Shown here: positions 34,597-44,457 of the stretch, piece after piece
Layout: the number at the start of each line of letters is the position of its first letter
Numbering within the stretch: the first letter of the stretch is position 1
Assembly: GCA_030248215.1 (NCBI GenBank)
Contig: JASANG010003123.1
Coordinates: 1-64,000, forward strand
DNA from: Enoplolaimus lenunculus
Lineage: Eukaryota > Nematoda > Enoplea > Enoplida > Thoracostomopsidae
Length of the DNA: 64,000 bases
Reading direction: 5' to 3'
The notes under the pieces: model-generated
The model's database searches: none
Told to the model about the DNA's origin: nothing
What the model saw: the letters and a program-made list of their open reading frames with translations, nothing else
Translations under genes and position numbers: made by a program

Positions 34597-36740
34597 ATGC
34601 AGGGTGGTCTGTGGTGGCGCGCTCGACAGAATCAAACTGTCACACACGATATTAAGTCTGTGTATCTGTAAGCACAAAGGAGTAACTCAACACAAGGTGG
34701 AATGTGCTAATGTTTGCTCTGTTTTAGGTTTGTTGGGTATTGTTGCATTTACCTCTTTAATTGTGAAACGATTGTTTGAACCAGCAGCAGTTCGGCGGCC
34801 ATGGCGTATTTGGTTTTTTGATACTTCGAAACAAGTTGCTGGTGCGTCTGTAGTTCATTGCTTAAATGTATTCTTCGCTCCGTTATTTGCAAAGGATCCG
34901 TGCACATGGTACATAGTCAGGTGAAAACGTAACATTTTATTTTATAGCATGTTCTGTGTTATTTGAGCGTGTAGATGAGCTCAAAAGTACAATGTCTGCT
35001 AAAGTTTTTAGTGCTTTGTAACAGTAGAAAGCAGAAAACATTTATTAGTTTTATGCAAACATTGCTCTTAGATATGTTATAGTAAGCTCTTAATTGCTAT
35101 ACACCACACTGTGTAACAGGTTCACTTTAGCACTTGGCTTAGTGTTTGGATACAAAACAAAATATTTGCATCAACTAAATTTGTTGTGCAGCAGTTGAAG
35201 TATGCGTGCTAGGCCTTGCCATAAAATTAATAAACTTTTGTTTAAATTTTAGCTTTCTCCTTGACTCAACTCTTGGGCTGCTAATTATTTACATTGGCGT
35301 TCGTCTTGTCGCTTGCATTGCATATCTGAAACGATGGCCAACATTACAATTTGGAGAGTATGGAGGAGGCGTCGCTGTTCCGGGCACAAGAGTACCATGT
35401 TGTGTTCAGTGCCGCCCATGGTTTCATCAATGCATTGCGTTTGTTTCAATTACTATTGTAACGAAACTAATCATTGTGGTCGTACAACAGTTGGGCTTTT
35501 GGCAACGTGTACGCCGAATTATTTTGAGTCCAATTAAAAATCCAAAGGTACAGATTTTCTTGTTTTAGACACGATTTTGAGGTAGTTATATTGCTGAGAT
35601 CTTTGCACTTCGCGCCGATAAACTTTGACTTCTGTAAATGCGACATTGTGTGCCTAGTACAATGTGGCAGGTGTTAAAAATAAGATGGAGGTTGGCTAAA
35701 AGGGCCTCACTCGACAAACCTTCACCTCAATTAACCTATGGTTCATTCTCCGCAACCTGAGATTTTGTCACTCTCCCTGAGTACATCATTTTTGCCCTAA
35801 TATTAGTCGACCTCTGATTATCCAGACAAGCGGAGCTTGATATCAAATTATTGATTAAGCCTAGCCCAATATTAGGTGCATTGTTATGGATTTTGTGGAA
35901 TAAGTTAGTAAATTTGAGGGAAATCCGAAAGGTTTAAAATACAGTTAGTGACCGTTTGTAAGCTAATTGTTGAAAAGAAAACGAATCCGATAGTCCGCTT
36001 CGTATCTCAACTTTTATTCTATCAAAAATAAACTTTGTTAAAGATGATGGTCATGTCAAAAACATTTTTCGCTGTTTTATTGAGAGTCCATGCAAGGTTG
36101 CGTCGTGCAATCTGATTCAATTATTCCTCGTATAAACGCGAGCCAAATCATAAAGGCAAAAAATTTCAGTCAAAGCAATCTAGAATGCCAAGCGTTGGAG
36201 CTTCGTTTGGTGCTTGCAATTTTGTATTCACGGTTTTAGGTCGAAGTCACACTTGTGATGCTTGTCATTCCGTTAGTAGTCAATACGTTCATGTTTTGGG
36301 TGATCGATAATTTGGTAATGTTACGTAAAGGCGCAACAACTACATCGCATTCTGGCTCAATATTACCGCAAACGTACTCCAAAAAATCGTGTTTGCCGTC
36401 GTTGTTGTACCGAACTTCTTCAGCCGCTGCTCAACAATCTTTTATTTCAAGCGATGGGAGTGATGAAGAAAATGATCCGACTTGTTATTTGTCAAATTCT
36501 GACCGTGTAACGATTAAAAACCGCTATAGGACACGACCGTACCCTGGAAATAAGCGTTCTGGCGCTGAGGTAGGCGAAGAACCTGGTTCAGAAGTAGGTT
36601 TGTTAATCGAGCAAGATGACTTTAGTCAAGGTGGTATTGCGGGAGTGATGCCTCCTGCTGCAATGCAAGGCGACGACGTATCATTGAAGCAACGGCATAA
36701 TAGCGTTAATGGTGGACCAGAAGTAGATTTGTTGAACTAA
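34597..36740 (+). CDS. STIMATE: STIMATE (TMEM110) orthologue, ER membrane regulator of store-operated calcium entry
   Basis: Likely exons are 34597-34603, 34728-34920, 35253-35547 and 36240-36740, about 331 residues (human is about 294). Family hallmarks in order: GLLGIVAFTSLIVKRL (first membrane segment), RRPWRIWFFDTSKQ, DPCTW, FLLDSTLGLLIIYIGVR, FGEYG, NPK, and VMLVIPLVVNTFMFWVIDN (last membrane segment). A polar, acidic cytosolic tail of about 130 residues follows. In vertebrates the protein sits in the endoplasmic reticulum at plasma-membrane contacts, binds STIM1 and promotes Orai1 opening. The splice sites of the last three exons are strong and keep frame. The 5' end is less sure. No in-frame ATG exists in the continuous frame upstream of GLLG, but ATG CAG G at 34597-34603 joined to a strong acceptor (TTTGCTCTGTTTTAG, ending 34727) gives MQGLLGIVAF, matching QGLLG of the human protein. 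The donor GTGGTC is weak, so an upstream exon remains possible. Confidence 0.92.
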
Positions 36741-36744
36741 TAAA
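36739..36744 (+). promoter_or_regulatory. AATAAA polyadenylation-like hexamer overlapping the STIMATE stop
   Basis: AATAAA overlaps the stop codon TAA (36738-36740). If used it would leave a 3' UTR of only 10-30 bases; a more distal signal may be the real one. Confidence 0.3.
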
Positions 36745-37181
36745 TGGTCGGGCATATATTTTTATCCGATGAACTGTTGTAAGTTTTAAAGTTTGGCTCT
36801 CTTCATATCACACTTTGGGTTTGTGTAGTATCACATAATTTTCGTTGTGAAACCTATTTTCCACTCGAACTGGTTTTTATTTCTTAACGCGGGTTATAAA
36901 TCGAGATTTGTATAATTGAATTGTAGTTCCAGCATGTTCCAAGAGAATGAATGTAAGCAGGGTAAAGAGCTGCGTAACTGGAGTGTCTTTGTGCCATTTT
37001 AAATCTTCATCTGCAGTGTTTTAGGCCAGGGTATCAATTGATTGGCTGTTAAGCTTAAGTACGAGAGATTCTGTTGCTGACAGCGTATAGCCACATTCCT
37101 GCTGGCGTAAATAAGTCAACTGAAAAACACCATGCAATTTTGTACTATATAGCTTCTACCGTTTAAAGGTAGCAAGTAACT

Positions 37182-37583
37182 ATGGCATTTCGGTACTTAA
37201 AGAAAACTTTTATCAAGTACAGTTTCCTAATCATACTTTACAACCATGAAGAAATCACTAGTTATTATGGATATACACACTTTGTTGTGCTAATTGCTTA
37301 TATTGGCTGGGTTGCAAACACATTGATGACTTATTTTTCGAAAATTTCATTTCTACCGCAGTTTCGTAGTAATGATCGTTGTATGAAAATAATCGTTGAA
37401 ATTAATATCAAAACTCAATTGATTGCGGTGTTAAATTGGATTAATTTTTTAGTAGGGGGCTTATTTAACGTTTCTGCAACCCAGACATTGGTCAGTATTT
37501 TATTTTCTTGCCGGGTGTTTCACTGCTCACTTGCAATTGTGAATTTTTTAGACATGTTGTTCCGTTCTATTGCGACTGCATGA
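37182..37583 (+). CDS. Doubtful open frame of 133 codons downstream of STIMATE
   Basis: An uninterrupted ATG-to-TGA frame of 133 codons, 440 bp past the STIMATE stop. The product would be hydrophobic (for example FVVLIAYIGWVANTL and TQLIAVLNWINFLVGGLF) with three possible membrane segments. I do not recognise it. The base composition is as A+T-rich as the flanks, and hydrophobic codons are expected by chance there. It could be part of a long STIMATE 3' UTR. Confidence 0.2.
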   Translation: MAFRYLKKTFIKYSFLIILYNHEEITSYYGYTHFVVLIAYIGWVANTLMTYFSKISFLPQFRSNDRCMKIIVEINIKTQLIAVLNWINFLVGGLFNVSATQTLVSILFSCRVFHCSLAIVNFLDMLFRSIATA

Positions 37584-37940
37584 TAATCGGATACGTTAAT
37601 GTATGTGTGCACGTACCTGTGCTTGATCTGTGATATAAGAATGACAAAATGTTCCTTGTAATTTTAAATCACTTTTCTCTGGACTTACGTAATATTTCTT
37701 TTTAAGATTGTGAAAAAGTTGTCGGACGTATGCTCACTATAATTACGAATCCTGACGCGAAAATGTGTGTACTATCTATATTACAAGTTTTGACTATTGT
37801 ATTTAGACATGCCCACCCGCAGCAGTGAACGACAATTTTGACAAAATGCAATAGATTGTCACAGAAATATCCATTGGCGACGGTTGACACCGGCCCTGAT
37901 GCTCCAGCCTGTCTCAGGTATATTAATGTTAAGTCGTACA

Positions 37941-38325
37941 CAGGATGGAACCGGAATTCCGGTTCCGGTTCCGGCATTTTTTCACCTTCCGGTTCCGATA
38001 AATTTTTACCGGATTTAAAATTTCCGGTGTTATAATGTAGCCGTTTTCTTAACTTTGCTAATTTTTAAGAATCTCTTTTGAAAGCCGCTTGTACTCCGAA
38101 TATTAGCCATTGATGGTGGATTTCACTTCAGCCGATGATAAAAATCTAAAATACAACAAATAAAATAAATACCTATGTTCGACTAAGGTTATTTCACAAA
38201 TAATAGAGCAAAAAATAAGATTAAAATTAAATTTTTGGTGAAATGCATTTTTCACTTTCCGGTTCCGGTAAACTTTTCAAATTCCGGTTCCGGTTCCGGT
38301 AAATTGTAATTCCGGTTGCACCCTG
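37941..38325. mobile_element. CAGGGTG-ended hAT-like MITE
   Basis: Left end CAGGATGGAACCGGAATTCC and right end AATTCCGGTTGCACCCTG, with CCGGTTCCGG pieces at both sides. CGTACA occurs at both flanks (cgtacaca and cgtacata), compatible with an 8-bp duplication. Confidence 0.82.
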
Positions 38326-39491
38326 CGTACATAAATCGTTGTAGAGCATACATATGCATCACGCAGTTTTTGAAAATGTTGTCGTCTTGCTATTAAAGAG
38401 TCTAATCTTGGCACCAGGGATTGGCGATCTCGATTAAAGTCTGCGACCGAGACTGATACGGGCCATGAAGAGTCCCAGTCTCAGTCAATTTTTGGTCATC
38501 GCCGAAGAAAATTAAAAATTTTCAAAATAAATTATTTTTAATGCTTTTTTGTCGTAGTTTTTTGTATGCTTTATAGTCGTTGTTTGACAGAGAAAGTTTA
38601 TTCATCAGATATCACTTCAACAATGCAGACGCACACTATTTGCTGAATCGTCGACTTTTTGTCTCGCTTTCAAACCACAGGAACTACAAAAACCAAAACC
38701 ACCGAGACCTGCCAAATTCCAAAACTTGCCGAGACCGAGACTACTATCCCTGCTAGGCCCGTATCAATCAGTAGTAACTGATGAACAGGGTGACGTTGCT
38801 CAGATTTGTATTGTTCTGCTGTAAATGATTTTCCATTGTAACATATTTTCAAATATTTATTTCATGGACATTCTTGACATGTTGTATTATAGCACGGTAG
38901 TTGGATTTTGTTTTTTGGTCGTTTAAAACTTTGCTTATGCATTGGATTATTGTGCAGTTATTATTAATAGAGCTTTTGGAACGTATTGGATTTTAAATAT
39001 ATTGCTTGATTTGGAAAATCCTGAAGTTAGCAGTGTGTCATATATTTCTTTTTATAACTGTTATAATATGTGTGATTGTCCCCAACACCGAAATCTTTGT
39101 TCACTCGAAATCAAATCAACATTTATGATAGGTGCTGTAGCCATTGGAGAATACAGGTCCTAATATCATAGTGATTTGAATGTAAAACATTGAGTTAAAC
39201 GAGATTTCTGTGCCGTATTTGGAGCACGTGTCTGTTCAATTTGGTGAATGTTGAACGCAGCCTTTCACATTGGCTGGGTTGCAGAAACATGACTTATGTC
39301 GAATTGCAATTTAAGTCAAGGTTTTAAGTAAGTTTTGTAGCTTTTTGTTGAAGTCGGAGGTTTTGAACGCACATTTTAATTTTCCCAAATAATCAGTAGG
39401 TGCTGAAGTGTATTAATTTTAAACTAGTAGTGGTAATTTTAAAATGGGTCAGTGCATTGCTTGTTTGTTTGTTTTAAAGTGTGAAATATTT
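38326..39491. other. Gene-free stretch
   Basis: Mostly A+T-rich sequence. A short inverted relation links 38425-38500 (CGAGACTGATACGGGCC) and 38700-38765 (GAGACCGAGACTAC..GGCCCGTATC), probably an old small MITE. No supported gene. Confidence 0.45.
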
Positions 39492-39621
39492 GGAACCATG
39501 TATAGATTTGGGGCCGGCCGGGTTCTCACGGGACTGCAATACAGTAAGGTGTAGCTATATCCTTACGCTTTTAGGCGTATTCTAATATATTGCTCTTCCG
39601 GCCCTGTTCTATATATTGGCC
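39492..39621. mobile_element. Short GGCC-family element
   Basis: GGAACCATGTATAGATTTGGG at the left and CCCTGTTCTATATATTGGCC at the right. Only one TTACGC/TTAGGC-like hexamer pair remains. Confidence 0.65.
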
Positions 39622-39885
39622 AATACTTGTTAACGTATTGTTCGCACATTATAAGCTTTATTTTGATATTTTTAGAGCTGATAGATGTACCACTTAACTC
39701 ATGTGTGCATATAACCTACATGGGGATTCCTGGAAGTTAGGGTATGCACAAATACTGTATTTCAAATTGAGTTCAATTTTATAATCCTGTTATATTTCTG
39801 ACGTCGTACAGAACGTTATGTTTTGATTATATATTGTGTCATCAGGGAGTGTCATACTGGGAGTAAATATAATTCTGTTAAGTAG

Positions 39886-39945
39886 TAGAGATCCCGTTGC
39901 GTACGGTTTACCGGTCCGCTGGTTTGACCATTGAGCTACGCATCA
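39886..39945 (-). repeat. tRNA-like SINE head
   Basis: On the minus strand GCGTAGCTCAATGGTCAAACC matches a polymerase III A box and D-arm; GGGATCTC is a weak B box. It is not a foldable tRNA. Confidence 0.45.
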
Positions 39946-39967
39946 GTTGCAACCGCAATTTCGGTTC

Positions 39968-40118
39968 CGGTGTCACGGGCAGATTTTTGAGATTTGTCTC
40001 CCCGGAATAATTTGCTCGGGCAGATTTTCCCCCCGGAAAATTGCTGTCCGGGCAGATTTATCCTCCAAATGCTCTGGCAGATTTTTCTTTCCAGAAGTAT
40101 CCGCCCAGACAGAATTTT
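39968..40118. repeat. Degenerate ~33-37-bp tandem repeat (GGGCAGATTT)
   Basis: Four to five imperfect units, each with a GGGCAGATTTTT-like start and a CCCCGGAA-like end, lie just upstream of the integrase fossil. Adjacent CGGTTCCGG at 39961 suggests a CAGGGTG-element remnant. Confidence 0.6.
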
Positions 40119-40227
40119 AATTTTTTTGAGTGGACGATGGTATATACATATCAACTGAAGTACTCACTCAATTTTCTATACGCAGTTTTTAGGGGTATAT
40201 TTTTAAAAAAATCATACTTAAGCTAAA

Positions 40228-41343
40228 ATGGATTTAGAATATAATGAAATATTGGGTTATGTTAAGAATAAGAATTATCCCGAATCATGGTCACAATTAG
40301 GACCAAGTGTTGCCAAGAACCTGAAAAAGAAGTTGAGGTCTCGATGCACTCGGTATGATTATAAAGGTGATAAACTGATGATACAGTTGAAGGATGGACT
40401 AAAAATTTCGGCCCCTCCTTCTGAACGACAAGCACTAATCTATAACTTCCATGACGAACGTGGTCATTTTAGACGATCTCGAACCATCGATGTAGTTCAG
40501 GAAACTTACTTCTGGGATAACATAAGGTCTAATGTAGAGAACTATATTGCATCTTGCGAAATTTGTCAAAAAGTTGACTTACGTGGTTTCGAAAAAGCAC
40601 ACGCTCCGTTACACCCACTCCAAGTTAAAACAGTGTCGTACCAGATTGAAATTGATTTAGTATCCATGACTGAGTCTTTCAAAGGGAATAAATTTATTTT
40701 AGTGATTGCTGACCTTTTGTCAAAGTGGCCTTAAGCCATTGCACTGCCCAATAAATCTGCAGTTAGTGTCGCCACTGCACTTTATGACATTTTCTTTAGC
40801 AAGGGCTTTCCCGCGGTTGTGTCTTCAGATCAGGGCAGGAAATTTGTCAATAAAGTGTTAGATCAGCTATTCAGCATTAACAAGTTGAACGTCGGGTATC
40901 TTCAAGTTATCATCCGCGCTCCCAGCGGTTGGTGGAACGCTATAATCAAACACTGCAGAAAACTCTTTTGAAAATGGTGGCTAATGACGACATTAGAAAT
41001 AGGGATATGTATCTCAAAGAAGCTCTATTTAATTACCGTTGTGCTCCTCAATCAGGGACAAGAGTAAAACCATTCGAACTAATGTACGGAAAAACTGCAT
41101 ACTTTGACACCAGTACTGATGTGACAGATTGCAGTCAAATTGACAACGCTGAAACTGCGCTCAATACCATGACTGTTTCTCGCTTGTTGCTTGAGAATAA
41201 AGCAACAGAAAATATAGCTAAAGCTCTGGGAAAAATGAAAATTGTTCATGTCCGTCGACGAAAAACAACTAAAGCTATTTGTGAAGGCGACGATGTTTTG
41301 TTGTTTAACGCTAGAAAACGGAGTCGAAAAGGTTCGAAACAGG
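40228..41343 (+). mobile_element. Integrase fossil (Ty3/gypsy-type or Ginger-like), interrupted by a foldback transposon
   Basis: The sequence encodes remnants of a retroviral-type integrase: a zinc-binding H-H-C-C region (around HDERGHF and CEICQK) and pieces of the DDE core and C-terminal region (VIADLLSKW, SSDQG, VERYNQTLQK, FELMYGK). It is broken, with a small number of breaks, and its 3' part is split by the element that starts at 41344. No long terminal repeats or polymerase were found near it, so a standalone-integrase DNA transposon of the Ginger type is as likely as an LTR element. It appears moderately old. Confidence 0.75.
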
Positions 41344-41432
41344 GGCCCATGTATAGATCAGGGGCTTCCACTTTTCCAGGGTGGAAAACTTACGACCAGG
41401 AGTGCATCGCAGCCACTCCTGTATGACGACCT

Positions 41433-42215
41433 GGTTTTTCACTGGTTGGTAGGAAAAATTGCGGGCATAGGTTTTGCTGTGGAAAAGTGGAAAATTTATA
41501 AGCCTGCATATTCCCTGGTTCGGTAGGGAAAATCTGTAGTGTAAAGTTTGTTTGGAAAACGGGAAAAGTGGAAAATTTAATAGCTTACATTATTCCTGGG
41601 TTGGTAGGGAAAATTTGAAGCATAGGTTTTGGTTGGAAAACGGGAAAAGTGGAAAATTTAAACGCTTTGATTTTCCCTTGGTTGGTAGGAAAATCTGTAG
41701 TGTAAAAGTTATTTTGGAAAACGGGAAAAGTGGAAATCTTAAAAGCTTACATTATTCCTGGGTTGGTAGGGAAAATTTGAAGCATAGGTTTTGGTTGGAA
41801 AACGGGAAAAGTGGAAAATTTGAACGCCTTGATTTTCCCTTGGTTGGTAGGGAAAATCTGTAGTGTAAAAGTTTGTTTGGAAAACGGGAAAAGTGGAAAT
41901 TTTAAAAGCTTACATTATTCCTGGGTTGGTAGGGAAAATTTGAAGCAAAGGTTTTGGTTAAAAAACGGGAAAAGTGGAAAATTTAAACGCCTAGATTTTC
42001 CCTTGGTTGGTAGGGAAAATCTGCAGCATAGGTTTTGGTTGGAAAACGGGAAAATTGGAAAATTTAAACGCCTAAATTTACCCTGGGTTGGTAGGAAAAT
42101 TCTGAAGCATTGGTTTTTAAAACGGGAAAAGTGGAAAATTTCTACGTCTAGAGTTCCCCTTGGTTGGAAGGGAAAATCTAAAGCATAGGTTTTGTTTGGA
42201 AAATGGGAACAGTAG
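41433..42215 (+). repeat. Left array of the foldback element (about 10 units)
   Basis: Units of about 80 bp contain GGTTGGTAGGGAAAATCTG, AGCATAGGTTTTGGTTGG and AAAACGGGAAAAGTGGAAAA. They are inverted relative to 44458-47330. Frames crossing it give WVGRENLKHRFW-type repeats and are not genes. Confidence 0.95.
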
Positions 42216-42481
42216 AAAATTCCAATGGAACGATTTAACAACATCTAGCAGATATTTGCTAAAATTAACAAGTTAAATATCATTTCAACGACCTGATTTC
42301 ACCTCACCTGAGGCATCATCTCCGGTTCCGGCTACTTTTGTTCACTTCCGGCTCCGGATCTGGCATTTTTCACCTCCGGTTGCATCCTACAAACTAACAG
42401 GCAATATATTTCGACACTGGTCAAAACAAGAAACCGCGGAGCGGAACAGTGCAATGAACAAAATCTACTTTATACAGTTAA

Positions 42482-44181
42482 CCCTCAACGGCCCGGCAAA
42501 ATTTTCACCTTAATCAGCCCAACGGTCTACATATGTAGACAACACAACTAGCGTTAGTTTTGGCTTATCTCAGGGTGCTCTCCTCCTTCAACTGGCTTGA
42601 GACAGTCAGAACTAGTGTTCTGGCGGAGTTCCACCCGCTCCCCTTCCAGCCTCCCACTGCGGGCGCGTTGTCCAGTTAAGCACAGTCGTTGCACGTTATG
42701 GTGCGATTCATGTGGTCCTTGCACACTTGTTTTTCACATGACGAACAGCTCAATCTCGTAGATTTGCGACAACTTGTGACCTGACATTTGGTCGGTTTAC
42801 CAGATGTAGAAGGTTCGTTTCGCTTTTGAGGCAGCCCGTAAGCCATGAATGAATCCTTTGATTTTGCGTAAATTTTTTCACTACTGTAACGTTTGGTCAT
42901 ATTGTCTTGCGCTAGTTGTTCGGCTACTTTTTTCATGAAAACATTGCGTGACTTTTGATATCCGTTCAGTTTCATGACAATGAATGCGTTGTGCAACGCA
43001 ATATCAATCATATTGAAAACGCAGACTAGAGGATAACGATTCGTTTTGCGTTTGCAGGTAAAATCATCAATGCAAGAGTCCATTTCATCAACCCCGCCTT
43101 TTCCCAAATTATAATCCAAGATAACTGCTGGTTTTTTGTCCTCTCTGCTGGTGCAAACTTCGTTTTTCACATGAACTGAACTTAGTAATAGCACATTTTT
43201 ATTTTTCTTTGGACAATAAGACGCCAACATTATGCGGTTATTGTGGTCCCATAAAAATCGGGTGCTATAGACCTCTTGTTCTTTTGTTGACTTTAGCACC
43301 GGAGGTACGCTGCGGCGATTTGCCATTATTGTGCCTGTGCACTGGAGACATGTTATCGCGATCTGCACCAGCTCTGATTACCACCCCAAGCCAAGCTTTC
43401 AGCTCGCACATTGGTAGCGTTGAAAAATTGCGCGCCCGCAGTCGCCTACTAGTGAGTCGCTGAATTGTATGTAAAATGGGCTCGTTTATATAAAGATAAA
43501 ATGCTTGTGACTCTGTTGTAGGGTTTACTGCAGTGCCTTCGCGAAAGCGAATTATATTTCTAGCTAACACACGGACAGGCGGTGTTGTAGAATGCCACTC
43601 AACACCCGTCGCTGACAAAAACACATTACTTCCACTAGAAGTCTCGTCCATATCGCTCAACTCACTACTAGATGCGTCCGATTGTTTTTGTAATTCACCA
43701 TCACTATCTTGCTCATAAATAGCAGCCTCTTCACTACTGCATTGACCTAACTCAACTGATTCTGAGTCGTCATTTGAACTATTGTCGTCCGGTTTGTCAT
43801 CTTCTGTCTCTGAATCACTTGGTTCTAATACACGTCGTACGACCTCAGTCAAAGATAATTTATGCAAACCTGACATTTCCCTTACTTTACCTCACCATAC
43901 AAAACCGTGTGTAAGAACAAAACGTTCCAATTCTTGTCAAAACTCAAACTATGATCAAATCAACATCTGTCTACATATGTAGACGGTCGGGTTATATAGG
44001 TATATGACTCACTGTACAGCAAACTTTTGTTCCCACAATGCTGCTATAAGTTTTTTATACTACTATAACAGAATAATTATCGATGGAAATTAAACAATAG
44101 ATTCTTAACTATAGCACCTGCCGAACAATCAATTGCCGAACTGGTTATGTCTACATATGTAGACTGTCGGGCCATTGAGGG
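42482..44181 (-). mobile_element. piggyBac element with internal deletion, TTAA target sites intact
   Basis: It is bounded by TTAA at 42478-42481 and 44182-44185. The 14-bp terminal inverted repeats are CCCTCAACGGCCCG and CCCTCAATGGCCCG (one mismatch). A 16-bp palindrome GTCTACATATGTAGAC occurs at 42525, 43969 and 44149, close to the ends, as possible transposase binding sites. The element is 1700 bp, shorter than the usual 2.3-2.5 kb, because the middle of the transposase gene is missing. It lies in the loop of the foldback element and is younger than it. Confidence 0.95.
42676..43876 (-). pseudogene. Internally deleted piggyBac transposase gene
   Basis: The N-terminal frame (43876 down to about 43340) starts MSGLHKLSLTEVVRRVLEP. 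It has an acidic Ser/Asp-rich region and then the start of the DDE_Tnp_1_7 domain (CELKAWLGVVIRAGADRDNM). The C-terminal frame (about 43340 to 42676) resumes at TGTIMANRRSVP, runs through the third catalytic region GKGGVDEMD and KRKTNRYPL, and ends in a cysteine-rich zinc-binding tail (CQVTSC..CSSC..C..H..C..C). Roughly 200 residues holding the first two catalytic aspartates are missing between them, and the junction also shifts frame. The product cannot be an active transposase; the copy would need a helper element elsewhere. Confidence 0.92.
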
Positions 44182-44457
44182 TTAAACCTAAATGAGCAGA
44201 GCATTTATCCGAAATAATACATGACTATTAAATATATCAGATTATGATAGTCCCAGCACAAGATTGGTCAGAACAAGATACCATCGAGTGGCCCAGTATT
44301 ATCAGAACATAAGTCTGTTAACAAAGTCGACGCTTTGAGTGACGGCTTAAGGTTGTAAAAAAGTAGTAATTTGTTTTAAAGACGTTGTTGGCTAATGGCC
44401 GGAAAGCCGAGCAAACATAAATATATCAAATTTGGTCGTCGCTTACTTCCAACCCAG

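Noticed and set aside
43209-43463. Plus-strand open frames inside the piggyBac element
   Set aside because: They are antisense shadows of the transposase gene.
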